64,000 nucleotides of DNA from Xylocopa sonorina (Eukaryota > Arthropoda > Insecta > Hymenoptera > Apidae): contig NW_027490176.1 in NCBI RefSeq assembly GCF_050948175.1, forward strand, positions 434,001-498,000, in the 5' to 3' direction. This document shows positions 22,253 to 36,300 of the stretch, in pieces (position 1 is the stretch's first letter; each line of letters starts with the position of its first letter). The notes under the pieces are model-generated. The model ran no database searches, was not told the DNA's origin, and saw nothing but the letters and a program-made list of their open reading frames with translations. The translations under genes were made by a program, and so were the position numbers.

Positions 22253-22309
22253 GTTTTAAGAATCATAAGAACTCTATTGCTACGATACGTAGACATCTGC
22301 AAACGCTAT

Positions 22310-22323
22310 TTCCTTGCAAGGAA
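22310..22323. repeat. 14-bp perfect palindrome in the monomer (example)
   Basis: TTCCTTGCAAGGAA is its own reverse complement. It recurs in most gcaaggaag-type monomers. The ttcctagcaagg variant, used as target by the solo LTR, is an imperfect form. Confidence 0.85.
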
Positions 22324-22625
22324 ATGTCGCATTTACATTCATTTGAAGTGTAGACGACGGATACATAACACTTCGCAAAACATATTATACCTTACCATGA
22401 AACATAGAAATGAGATGCGATATCGCGGTTTTAAGAAGCATTAGAACTCTATTGCTACGATACGTAGACATCTGCAAATGCTATTTCCTTGCAAGGAAGT
22501 GTTGCATTTACATTCATTTGAATCGTAGACGTGGAATGCATAACACTTCGCAATGAATATTATATCTTATCATGAAACATAAATATGAGATGTAATATCT
22601 CGTTTTAAGAAGCATTTGAACTCTA

Positions 22626-24191
22626 TTGCTTCGATACTTAGACATCTGCAGACGCTATTTCCTAGCAAGGAAGTGTCGCAGTTACATTCATTTGAAGTGT
22701 AGACTAGGAATACATAACACTTCACAAATCATATTACATCTTACCATGAAACATAGAAATGAGGTGCGATATCGCGTTTTAAGAAGCAGCAGAAATCAAT
22801 TGCTACGATACGTAGACATCTGCAAACGTTATATCCTTGCAAGAAAGTGTCGCATTTACATTCATTTGAAGTGTAGACGACGGATACATAACACTTCGCA
22901 AATCATATTATACCTTACCATGAAACATAGAAATGAGATGCGATATCGCGTTTTAAGAATCATAAGAACGCTATTGCTACGATACGTAGACATCTGCAAA
23001 CGCTATTTCCTTGCAAGGAAGTGTCGCATTTACATTCATTTGAATCGTAGACGAGGAATGCATAACACTTCGCAAATCATATTATACCTTACCATGAAAC
23101 ATAGAGATAAGATCCGATATCGCGTTTTAAGTATCATAAGAACTCTATTGCTACGATACGTAGACATCTGCAATCGCTATTTCCTTGCAGGGAAGTGTGG
23201 CATTTACATTCATTTGAAGGGTGGACGAGGAATACATGACACTTCGCAAATCATATTATATCTTACCATGAAACATAGAAATAAGATCCGATATCGCGTT
23301 TTAAGTATCATAAGAACTCTATTGCTACGATACGTAGACATCTGCAAACGCTATTTCCTTGCAGGGAAGTGTCGCATTTACATTCATTTGAAGTGTAGAC
23401 GAGGAATACATGACACTTCGCAAATCATATTATATCTTACCATGAAACATAGAAATGAGATGCGTTATCGCGTTTTAAGAAGCATCAGAAATCCATTGCT
23501 ACGATACGTAGACATCTGCAAACGCTATTTCCTTGCAAGGAAGTGTCGCATTTACATTCATTTGAAGCGTGGACGAGGAATACATGACACTTCGCAAATC
23601 ATATTATATCTTACCATGAAACATAGAAATGAGATGCGTTATCGCGTTTTAAGAAGCATCAGAAATCCATTGCTACGATACGTAGACATCTGCAAACGCT
23701 ATTTCCTTGCAAAGAAGTGTCGCATTTACATTCATTTGAAGTGTAGACGAGGAATACATAACACTTCGCAAATCATATTATATCTTACCATGAAACATAG
23801 AAATGAGATGCGATATCGCGTTTTAAGAATCATAAGAACTCTATTGCTACGATACGTAGACATCTGCAAACGCTATTTCCTTGCAAGGAAATGTCGCATT
23901 TACATTCATTTGAAGTGTAGACGACGGATACATAACACTTCGCAAAACATATTATACCTTACCATGAAACATAGAAATGAGATGCGATATCGCGTTTTAA
24001 GAAGCATTAGAACTCTATTGCTACGATACGTAGACATCTGCAAATGCTATTTCCTTGCAAGGAAGTGTTGCATTTACATTCATTTGAATCGTAGACGTGG
24101 AATGCATAACACTTCGCAATGAATATTATATCTTATCATGAAACATAAATATGAGATGTAATATCTCGTTTTAAGAAGCATTTGAACTCTA
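22626..24191. repeat. Higher-order repeat unit 2, 9 monomers
   Basis: 1566 bp (9 x 174). Only about two differences from unit 1 by eye: it lacks the extra g and has gtgtgg for gtgtcg near 23198. This is extreme local homogenisation. Confidence 0.92.
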
Positions 24192-25757
24192 TTGCTTCGA
24201 TACTTAGACATCTGCAGACGCTATTTCCTAGCAAGGAAGTGTCGCAGTTACATTCATTTGAAGTGTAGACTAGGAATACATAACACTTCACAAATCATAT
24301 TACATCTTACCATGAAACATAGAAATGAGGTGCGATATCGCGTTTTAAGAAGCAGCAGAAATCAATTGCTACGATACGTAGACATCTGCAAACGCTATAT
24401 CCTTGCAAGAAAGTGTCGCATTTACATTCATTTGAAGTGTAGACGACGGATACATAACACTTCGCAAATCATATTATACCTTACCATGAAACATAGAAAT
24501 GAGATGCGATATCGCGTTTTAAGAATCATAAGAACGCTATTGCTACGATACGTAGACATCTGCAAACGCTATTTCCTTGCAAGGAAGTGTCGCATTTACA
24601 TTCATTTGAATCGTAGACGAGGAATGCATAACACTTCGCAAATCATATTATACCTTACCATGAAACATAGAAATAAGATCCGATATCGCGTTTTAAGTAT
24701 CATAAGAACTCCATTGCTACGATACGTAGACATCTGCAATCGCTATTTCCCTGCAGGGAAGTGTCGCATTTACATTCATTTGAAGCGTGGACGAGGAATA
24801 CATGACACTTCGCAAATCATATTATATCTTACCATGAAACATAGAAATAAGATCCGATATCGCGTTTTAAGTATCATAAGAACTCTATTGCTACGATACG
24901 TAGACATCTGCAAACGCTATTTCCTTGCAGGGAAGTGTCGCATTTACATTCATTTGAAGTGTAGACGAGGAATACATGACACTTCGCAAATCATATTATA
25001 TCTTACCATGAAACATAGAAATGAGATGCGTTATCGCGTTTTAAGAAGCATCAGAAATCCATTGCTACGATACGTAGACATCTGCAAACGCTATTTCCTT
25101 GCAAGGAAGTGTCGCATTTACATTCATTTGAAGCGTGGACGAGGAATACATGACACTTCGCAAATCATATTATATCTTACCATGAAACATAGAAATGAGA
25201 TGCGATATCGCGTTTTAAGAATCATAAGAACTCTATTGCTACGATACGTAGACATCTGCAAACGCTATTTCCTTGCAAGGAAATGTCGCATTTACATTCA
25301 TTTGAAGTGTAGACGACGGATACATAACACTTCGCAAAACATATTATACCGTACCATGAAACATAGAAATGAGATGCGATATCGCGTTTTAAGAAGCATT
25401 AGAACTCTATTGCTTCGATACGTAGACATCTGCAAACGCTATTTCCTTGCATGGAAGTGTCGCATTTACATTCATTTGAAGCGTGGACGAGGAATACATG
25501 ACACTTCGCAAATCATATTATATCTTACCATGAAACATAGAAATGAGATGCGTTATCGCGTTTTAAGAAGCATCAGAAATCCATTGCTACGATACGTAGA
25601 CATCTGCAAACGCCATTTCCTTGCAAAGAAGTGTCGCATTTACATTCATTTGAAGTGTAGACGAGGAATACATAACACTTCGCAATGAATATTATATCTT
25701 ATCATGAAACATCGATATGAGATGCAATATCTCGTTTTAAGAAGCATTTGAACTCTA
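24192..25757. repeat. Higher-order repeat unit 3, rearranged
   Basis: Also 1566 bp. The first six monomers follow units 1 and 2 with a few substitutions. The seventh type is then skipped and two other monomers complete the unit, so a non-homologous exchange has replaced its end. Confidence 0.85.
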
Positions 25758-28700
25758 TTGCTTCGATACGTAGACATCTGCAAACGCTATTTCCTTGCAT
25801 GGAAGTGTCGCATTTACATTCATTTGAAGCGTGGACGAGGAATACATGACACTTCGCAAATCATATTATATCTTACCATGAAACATAGAAATGAGATGCG
25901 TTATCGCGTTTTAAGAAGCATCAGAAATCCATTGCTACGATACGTAGACATCTGCAAACGCCATTTCCTTGCAAAGAAATGTCGCATTTACATTCATTTG
26001 AAGTGTAGACGAGGAATACATAACTCTTTGCAAATCATATTATATCTTACCATGAAATATACAAATGAGATGCGATATCGCGTTTTAAGAAGCATTAGAA
26101 CTCTATTGCTACGATACCTAGACATCTGCAAACGCTATTTCCTAGCGAGGAAGTGACGCATTCACATTCATTTGAAGTGTAGACGAGGAATACATAACAC
26201 TTTGCAAATCATATTATATCTTACCATGAAATATAGGAATGAGATGCGATATCGCGTTTTAAGAAGCATTAGAACTCTATTGCTGTGATACGTAGATATC
26301 TGCAAACGCTATATCCTTGCAAGGAAGTGTCGCATTTACATTCATTTGAATCGTAGACGAGGAATGCACAACACTTCGCAAATCATATTATACCTTACCA
26401 TGAAACATAGAAATAAGAACCGATATCGCGTTTTAAGTATCATAAGAACTCTATTGCTACGATACATAGACATCTGCAAACGCTATTTCCTTGCAGGGAA
26501 GTGTCGCATTTACATTCATTTGAAGTGTAGACGAGGAATACATGACACTTCGCAAATCATATTATATCTTACCATGAAACATAGAAATGAGAAGCGTTAT
26601 CGCGTTTTAAGAAGCATCAGAAATCCATTGCTACGATACGTAGACACCTGCAAACGCTATTTCCTTGCAAGGAAGTGTCGCATTTACATTCATTTGAAGC
26701 GTGGACGAGGAATACATGACACTTCGCAAATCATATTATATCTTACCATGAAACATAGAAATAAGATCCGATATCGCGTTTTAAGTATCATAAGAACTCT
26801 ATTGCTACGATACGTAGACATCTGCAAACGCTATTTCCTTGCAGGGAAGTGTCGCATTTACATTCATTTGAAGTGTAGACGAGGAATACATGACACTTCG
26901 CAAATCATATTATATCTTACCATGAAACATAGAAATGAGATGCGTTATCGCGTTTTAAGAAGCATCAGAAATCCATTGCTACGATACGTAGACATCTGCA
27001 AACGCTATTTCCTTGCAAGGAAGTGTCGCATTTACATTCATTTGAAGCGTGGACGAGGAATACATGACACTTCGCAAATCATATTATATCTTACCATGAA
27101 ACATAGAAATGAGATGCGTTATCGCGTTTTAAGAAGCATCAGAAATCCATTGCTACGATACGTAGACATCTGCAAACGCTATTTCCTTGCAAAGAATTGT
27201 CGCATTTACATTCATTTGAAGTGTAGACGAGGAATACATAACACTTCGCAAATCATATTATATCTTACAATGAAACATAGAAATGAGATGCGATATCGCG
27301 TTTTAAGAAGCATTAGAACTCTATTGCTACGATACCCAGACATCTGCAAAAGCTATTTCCTAGCGAGGAAGTGACGCATTCACATTCATTTGAAGTGTAG
27401 ACGTGGAATACATAACACTTTGCAAATCATATTATATCTTACCATGAAACATAGAAATGAGATGCGATATCGCGTATTAAGAAGCATTAGTACTCTATTG
27501 CTACGATACGTAGACATCTGCAAATGCTATTTCCTTGCAAGGAAGTGTTGCATTTACATTCATTTGAATCGTAGACGTGGAATGCATAACACTTCGCAAT
27601 GAATATTATATCTTATCATGAAACATAAATATGAGATGTAATATCTCGTTTTAAGAAGCATTTGAACTCTATTGCTTCGATACTTAGACATCTGCAGACG
27701 CTATTTCCTAGCAAGGAAGTGTCGCAGTTACATTCATTTGAAGTGTAGACGAGGAATACATAACACTTCACAAATCATATTACATCTTACCATGAAACAT
27801 AGAAATGAGGCGCGATATCGCGTTTTAAGAAGCAGCAGAAATCAATTGCTACGATACGTAGACATTTGCAAACGCTATATCCTTGCAAGAAAGTGTCGCA
27901 TTTACATTCATTTGAAGTGTAGACGACGGATACATAACACTTCGCAAATCATATTATACCTTACCATGAAACATAGAAATGAGATGCGATATCGCGTTTT
28001 AAGAATCATAAGAACGCTATTGCTACGATACGTAGACATCTGCAAACGCTATTTCCTTGCAAGGAAGTGTCGCATTTACATTCATTTGAATCGTAGACGA
28101 GGAATGCATAACACTTCGCAAATCATATTATACCTTACCATGAAACATAGAAATAAGATCCGATATCGCGTTTTAAGTATCATAAGAACTCTATTGCTAC
28201 GATACGTAGACATCTGCAATCGCTATTTCCTTGCAGGGAAGTGTCGCATTTACATTCATTTGAAGTGTAGACGAGGAATACATGACACTTCGCAAATCAT
28301 ATTATATCTTACCATGAAACATAGAAATGAGAAGCGTTATCGCGTTTTAAGAAGCATCAGAAATCCATTGCTACGATACGTAGACAGCTGCAAACGCTAT
28401 TTCCTTGCAAGGAAGTGTCGCATTTACATTCATTTGAAGCGTGGACGAGGAATACATGACACTTCGCAAATCATATTATATCTTACCATGAAACATAGAA
28501 ATAAGATCCGATATCGCGTTTTAAGTATCATAAGAACTCTATTGCTACGATACGTAGACATCTGCAAACGCTATTTCCTTGCAGGGAAGTGTCGCATTTA
28601 CATTCATTTGAAGTGTAGACGAGGAATACATGACACTTCGCAAATCATATTATATCTTACCATGAAACATAGAAATGAGATGCGTTATCGCGTTTTAAGA

Positions 28701-31700
28701 AGCATCAGAAATCCATTGCTACGATACGTAGACATCTGCAAACGCTATTTCCTTGCAAGGAAGTGTCGCATTTACATTCATTTGAAGCGTGGACGAGGAA
28801 TACATGACACTTCGCAAATCATATTATATCTTACCATGAAACATAGAAATGAGATGCGTTATCGCGTTTTAAGAAGCATCAGAAATCCATTGCTACGATA
28901 CGTAGACATCTGCAAACGCTATTTCCTTGCAAAGAAGTGTCGCATTTACATTCATTTGAAGTGTAGACGAGGAATACATAACACTTCGCAAATCATATTA
29001 TATCTTACCATGAAACATAGAAATGAGATGCGATATCGCTTTTTAAGAATCATAAGAACTCTATTGCTACGATACGTAGACATCTGCAAACGCTATTTCC
29101 TTGCAAGGAAATGTCGCATTTACATTCATTTGAAGTGTAGACGACGGATACATAACACTTCGCAAAACATATTATACCTTACCATGAAACATAGAAATGA
29201 GATGCGATATCGCGTTTTAAGGAGCATCAGAAATCCATTGCTACGATACGTAGACATCTGCAAACGCTATTTCCTTGCAAAGAAGTGTCGCATTTACATT
29301 CATTTGAAGTGTAGACGAGGAATACATAACACTTCGCAAATCATATTACATCTTACCATGAAACATAGAAATGAGGTGCGATATCGCGTTTTAAGAAGCA
29401 GCAGAAATCAATTGCTACGATACGTAGACATCTGCAAACGCAATATCCTTGCAAGAAAGTGTCGCATTTACATTCATTTGAAGTGTAGACGACGGATACA
29501 TAACACTTCGCAAATCATATTATACCTTACCATGAAACATAGAAATGAGATGCGATATCGCGTTTTAAGAATCATAAGAACGCTATTGCTACGATACGTA
29601 GACATCTGCAAACGCTATTTCCTTGCAAGGAAGTGTCGCATTTACATTCATTTGAATCGTAGACGAGGAATGCATAACACTTCGCAATGAATATTATATC
29701 TTATCATGAAACATAGATATGAGATGCAATATCTCGTTTTAAGAAGCATTTGAACTCTATTGCTACGATACCTAGACATCTGCAGACGCTATTTCCTAGC
29801 AAGGAAGTGTCGCATTTACATTCATTTGAAGTGTAGACGAGGAATACATGACACTTCGCAAATCATATTATATCTTACCATGAAACATAGAAATGAGATG
29901 CGATATCGCGTTTTAACGAGCATTAGAAATCTATTGCTACGATACGTAGACATCTGCAAACGCTATTTCCTAGCGAGGAAGTGACGCATTCACATTCATT
30001 TGAAGTGTAGACGAGGAATACATAACACTTTGCAAATCATATTATATCTTACCATGAAATATAGAAATGAGATGCGATATCGCGTTTTAAGAAGCATTAG
30101 AACTCTATTGCTACGATACCTAGACATCTGCAAACGCTATTTCCTAGCGAGGAAGTGACGCATTCACATTCATTTGAAGTGTAGACGAGGAATACATAAC
30201 ACTTTGCAAATCATATTATATCTTACCATGAAATATAGGAATGAGATGCGATATCGCGTTTTAAGAAGCATTAGAACACTATTGCTACGATACCTAGACA
30301 TCTGCAAACGCTATTTCCTTGCAAAGAAGTGTCGCATTTGCATTCATTTGAAGTGTAGACGAGGAATACATGACACTTCGCAAATCATATTATATCTTAC
30401 CATGAAACATAGAAATGAGATGCGACATCGCGTTTTAAGAAGCATTACAACACTATTGCTACGATACGTAGACATCTGCAAATGCTATTTCCTTGCAAGG
30501 AAGTGTTGCATTTACATTCATTTGAATGGTAGACGTGGAATGCATAACACTTCGCAATGAATATTATATCTTATCATGAAACATAAATATGAGATGTAAT
30601 ATCTCGTTTTAAGAAGCATTTGAACACTGTTGCTTCGATACTTAGACATCTGCAAACGCTATTTCCTTGCAAAGAAGTGTCGCATTTACATTCATTTGAA
30701 GTGTAGACGATGAATACATAACACTTCGCAAATCATATTATATCTTACCATGAAACATAGAAATAAGATCCGATATCGCGTTTTAAGTATCATAAGAACT
30801 CTATTGCTACGATACGTAGACATCTGCAAACGCTATTTCCTTGCAAGGAAGTGTCGCATTTACATTCATTTGAAGCGTGGACGAGGAATACATGACACTT
30901 CGCAAATCATATTATATCTTACCATGAAACATAGAAATGAGATGCGTTATCGCGTTTTAAGAAGCATCAGAAATCCATTGCTACGATACGTAGACATCTG
31001 CAAACGCTATTTCCTTGCAAAGATGTGTCGCATTTACATTCATTTGAAGTGTAGACGAGGAATACATAGCACTTCGCAAATCGTATTATATCTTACCATG
31101 AAACATAGAAATGAGATGCGATATCGCGTTTTAAGAATCATAAGAACTCTATTGCTACGATACGTAGACATCTGCAAACGCTATTTCCTTGCAAGGAAGT
31201 GTCGCATTTACATTCATTTGAAGCGTCGACGAGGAATACACGACACTTCGCAAATCATATTATATCTTACCATGAAACAAAGAAATGAGATGCGTTATCG
31301 CGTTTTAAGAAGCATCAGAAATCCATTGCTACGATACGTAGACATCTGCAAACGCTATTTCCTTGCAAGAAAGTGTCGCATTTACATTCATTTGAAGTGT
31401 AGACGACGGATACATAACACTTCGCAAATCATGTTATACCTTACCATGAAACATAGAAATGAGATGCGATATTGCGTTTTAATAATCATAAGAACTCTAT
31501 TGCTACGATACGTAGACATCTGCAAACGCTATTTCCTTGCAAGAAAGTGTCGCGTTTACATTCATTTGAATCGTAGACGAGGAATGCATAACACTTCGCA
31601 AATCATATTATATCTTACCATGAAACATAGAAATGAGATGCGATATCGCGTTTTAAGAAGTATTAGAACTCTATTGCTACGATACGTAGACATCTGCAGA

Positions 31701-33350
31701 CGCTATTTCCTTGCAAGGAAGTGTCGCATTTACATTCATTTGAAGCGTGGACGAGGAATACATGACACTTCGCAAATCATATTATATCTTACCATGAAAC
31801 ATAGAAATGAGATGCGATATCGCGTTTTAAGAAGCATTATACCACTATTGCTACGATAGGTAGACATTTGCAAACGCTATTTCCTTGCAAGGAAGTGTCG
31901 CATTTACATTCATTTGAAGTGTAGACGAGGAATACATAACACTTCGCAAATCATATTATATCTTACCATGAAACATGGAAATGAGATGCGATATCGCGTT
32001 TTAAGAAGCATTAGAACTCTATTGCTACGATACCTAGACATCTGCAGACGCTATTTCCTAGCAAGGACGTGTCGCATTTACATTCATTTGTAGTGTAGAC
32101 GGGGAATACATAACACTTCGCAAATCATATTATATCTTACCATGGAACATAGAAATGAGATGCGATATCGTGATTTAAGAATCATAAGAACTCTATTGCT
32201 ACGATACGTAGACATCTGCAAACGCTATTTCCTTGCAAGGTAGTGTCGCATTTACATTCATTTGATGTGTAGACGTGGAATACATGACACTTCGCAAATC
32301 ATATTATATCTTACCATGAAACATAGAAATGAGATGCGATATCGCGATTTAAGAATCATAAGAACTCTATTGCTACGATACGTAGACGTCTGCAAACGCT
32401 ATTTCCTTGCAAGAAAGAGTCGCATTTACATTCATTTGAAGTGTAGACGAGGAATACATAACACTTCGCAAATCATATTATATCTTACCATGAAACATAG
32501 AAATGAGATGCGATATCGCGTTGTAAGAAGCAGCAGAAATCCATTGCTAAGATACGTAGACATCTGCAAACGCTATTTCCTTGCAAGGAAGTGCTGCATT
32601 TACATTCATTTGAATCGTAGTCGAGGAATGCATAACACTTCGCAATGAATATTATATCTCATCATGAAACATAGATATGAGATGCAATATCTCGTTTTAA
32701 GAAGCATTTGAACTCTATTGCTACGATACGTAGACATCTGCAAACGCTATTTCCTTGCAAGGAAGTGCTGCATTTACATTCATTTGAATCGTAGTCGAGG
32801 AATGCATACCACTTCGCAAATCATATTATATCTTACCATGAAACATAGAAATGAGATGCGAAATCGCGTTTTAAGAATCATAAGATCTCTATTGCTACGA
32901 TACGTAGACATCTGCAAACGCTATTTCCTTGCAAGAAAGTGTCGCATTTACATTCATTTGTATCGTAGACGAGGAATGCATTACACTTCGCAATGAATAT
33001 TATATCTTATCATGAAACATAGATATGAGATGCAATATCTCGTTTTAAGAAGCATTTGAACTCTATTGCTTCGATACGTAGACATCTGCAAAAGCTATTT
33101 CCTAGCAAGGAAGTGTCGCATTAACATTCATTTGAAATGTAGACGAGGAATACATGACACTTCGCAAATCATATTATATCTTACCATGAAACGTAGAAAT
33201 GAGATGCGATATCGCGTTTTAAGAAGCATTAGAACTCTATTGCTACGATACCTAGACATCTGCAGACGCTATTTCCTAGCAAGGAAGTGTCGCATTTACA
33301 TTCATTTGAAGTGTAGACGAGGAATACATGATACTTCGCAAATCATATTA

Positions 33351-36300
33351 TATCTATACCATGAAACATAGAAATGAGATGCGATATCGCGTTTTAAGAA
33401 GCATTAGAACTCTGTTGCTACGATACCTAGACATCTGCAGACGCTATTTCCTAGCAAGGAAGTGTCGCATTAACATTCATTTGAAGTGTAGACGAGGAAA
33501 ACATGTTACTTCGCAAATCATATTATATCTTACCATGATACATAGAAATGAGATGCGATATCGCGTTTTAAGAAGCATTAGAACACTGTTGCTACGATAG
33601 GCAGACATTGCAAACGCTATTTCCTAGCAAAGAAGTGTCGCATTTATATTCATTTGAAGTGTAGACGAGGAATACATAACACTTCGCAAATCATATTATA
33701 TCCTACCATGAAACATAGAAATGAGATGCGATATCGCGTTTAAGAAGCATTAGAATTCTATTGCTACGATACGTAGACATCTGCAATCGGCTATTTCCTT
33801 GCAAGGAAGTGTCGCATTATCATTCATTTGAAGTGTAGACGAGGAATACATGTTACTTCGCAAATCATATTATATCTTACCATGAAACATAGATATGAGA
33901 TGCAATATCTCGTTTTAAGAAGCATTTGAACTCTATTGCTACGATACGTAGACATCTGCAATCGCTATTTCCTTGCAAGGAAGTGTCGCATTTACATTCA
34001 TTTGAAGTGTAGACGAGGAATAGATAACACTTCGCAAGTCATATTATATCTTACCATGAAACATAGAAATGAGATATATATCGCGTTTTAAGAAGCATTA
34101 GAACTCTATTGCTACGATATCTAGACATCTGCAGACGCTATTTCCTAGCAAGGAAGTGTCGCATTTACATTCATTTGAAGTGTAGACGAGGAATACATGA
34201 TACTTCGCAAATCATATTATATCTATACCATGAAACATAGAAATGAGATTCGATATCGCGTTTTAAGAAGCATTAGAAAGCTATTGCTACGATACGTAGA
34301 TATCTGCAAACGCTATTTCCTAGCGAGGAAGTATCGCATTCACATTCATTTGAAGTGTAGACGAGGAATACATAACACTTCGCAATCATGTTATTTCTTA
34401 CCATGAAACATAGAAATGAGATGCGACATCGCGTTTTAAGAATCATATGAACTCTATTGCTACGATACGTAGACATCTGCAATCGCTATTTCCTTGCAAG
34501 GAAGTGTCGCATTTACTTTCATTTGAAATGTAGACGAGGAATACATAACACTTCGCAAATCATATTATATCTTACCATGAAACATAGAAATGAGATGCGA
34601 TATCGCGTTTTAAGAAGCATTAGAAACTCTGTTGCAACGATACCTAGACATCTGCAGACGCTATATCCTAGCAAGGAAGTGTAGTATTAACATTCATTTG
34701 AAGTGTAGACGAGGAATACATGTTACTTCGCCAAATCATATTATATCTTACCATGATACATAGAAATGAGATGCGATATCGCGTTTTAAGAAGCATTAGA
34801 ACACTGTTGCTACGATAGGCAGACATTGCAAACGCTATTTCCTAGCAAAGAAGTGTCGCATTATATTCATTTGAAGTGTAGACGAGGAATACATAACACT
34901 TCGCAAATCATATTATATCCTACCATGAAACATAGAATGAGATGCGATATCGCGTTTTAAGAAGCATTAGAATTCTATTGCTACGATACGTAGACATCTG
35001 CAAACGCTATTTCCTAGCGAGGAAGTGTCGCATTCACATTCATTTGAAGTGTAGACGAGGAATGCATGACACTTCGCAAATCATATTATATCTTACCATG
35101 AAACGTAGAAATGAGATGCGATATCGCGTTTTAAGAAGCATTAGAACTCTATTGCTACGATACCTAGGCATCTGCAGACGCTATTTCCTAGCAAGGAAGT
35201 GTCGCATTTACATTCATCTGAAGTGTAGACGAGGAATAGATAACACTTCGCAAATCATATTATATCTTACCATGAAACATAGAAATGAGATATATATCGC
35301 GTTTTAAGAAGCATTAGAACTCTATTGCTACGATATCTAGACATCTGCAGACGCTATTTCCTAGCAAGGAAGTGTCGCATTAACATTCATTTGAAGTGTA
35401 GACGAGGAATACATGTTACTTCGCAAATCATATTATATCTTACCATGATACAAAGAATTGAGATGCGATATCGCGTTTTAAGAAGCATTAGAACACTGTT
35501 GCTACGATAGGCAGACATTTGCAAAACGCTATTTCCTAGCAAAGAAGTGTCGCATTTACATTCATTTGAAGTGTAGACGAGGAATACATAACACTTCGCA
35601 AATCATATTATATCCTACCATGAAACATAGAAATGAGATGCGATATCGCGTTTTAAGAAGCATTAGAACTCTATTGCTACGATACGTAGACATCTGCAAA
35701 CGCTATTTCCTAGCGAGGAAGTGTCGCATTCACATTCATTTGAAGTGTAGACGCGGAATACATGACACTTCGCAAATCATATATATCTTACCGTGAAACG
35801 TAGAAATGAGATGCGATATCGCGTTTTAAGAAGCATTAGAACTCTATTGCTACGATACCTAGACATCTGCAGACGCTATTTCCTAGCAAGGAAGTGTCGC
35901 ATTTACATTCATTTGAAGTGTAGACGAGGAAATACATGATACTTCGCAAATCATATTATATCTATACCATGAAACATAGAAATGAGATTCTATATCGCGT
36001 TTTAAGAAGCATTAGAAAGCTATTGCTACGATACGTAGATATCTGCAAACGCTATTTCCTAGCGAGGAAGTATCGCATTCACATTCATTTGAAGTGCAGA
36101 GGAGGAATACATAACACTTCGCAAATCATGTTATATCTTACCATGAAACATAGAAATGAGATGCGATATCGCGTTTTAAGGATCATATGAACTCTATTGC
36201 TACGATACGTAGACATCTGCAATCGCTATTTCCTTGCAAGGAAGTGTCGTATTTACTTTCATTTGGAGTGTAGACGAGGAATACATAACACTTCGCAAAT

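Larger units (their letters stand above)
21059..22625. repeat. Higher-order repeat unit 1, 9 monomers
   Basis: 1567 bp: nine distinct monomers, with one extra g in the eighth (cgcggttttaag near 22427). The same extra g is in the preceding partial unit (near 20870), so it is an inherited marker. Confidence 0.92.
18316..33350. repeat. Satellite block C, homogenised array
   Basis: About 86 monomers of 174 bp with few indels, so one plus-strand frame stays open for long runs (up to 672 codons at 27672-29690). The monomers fall into recurring types, distinguished for example by aagtgtaga, aagcgtgga or aatcgtaga in the middle, and by gcaaggaag, gcaaagaag or gcagggaag near ttcctt. The central part is ordered as a higher-order repeat. 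A monomer near 18466 lacks about 6 bp (gatacgtctgc). No gene or RNA gene is visible. Confidence 0.95.
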
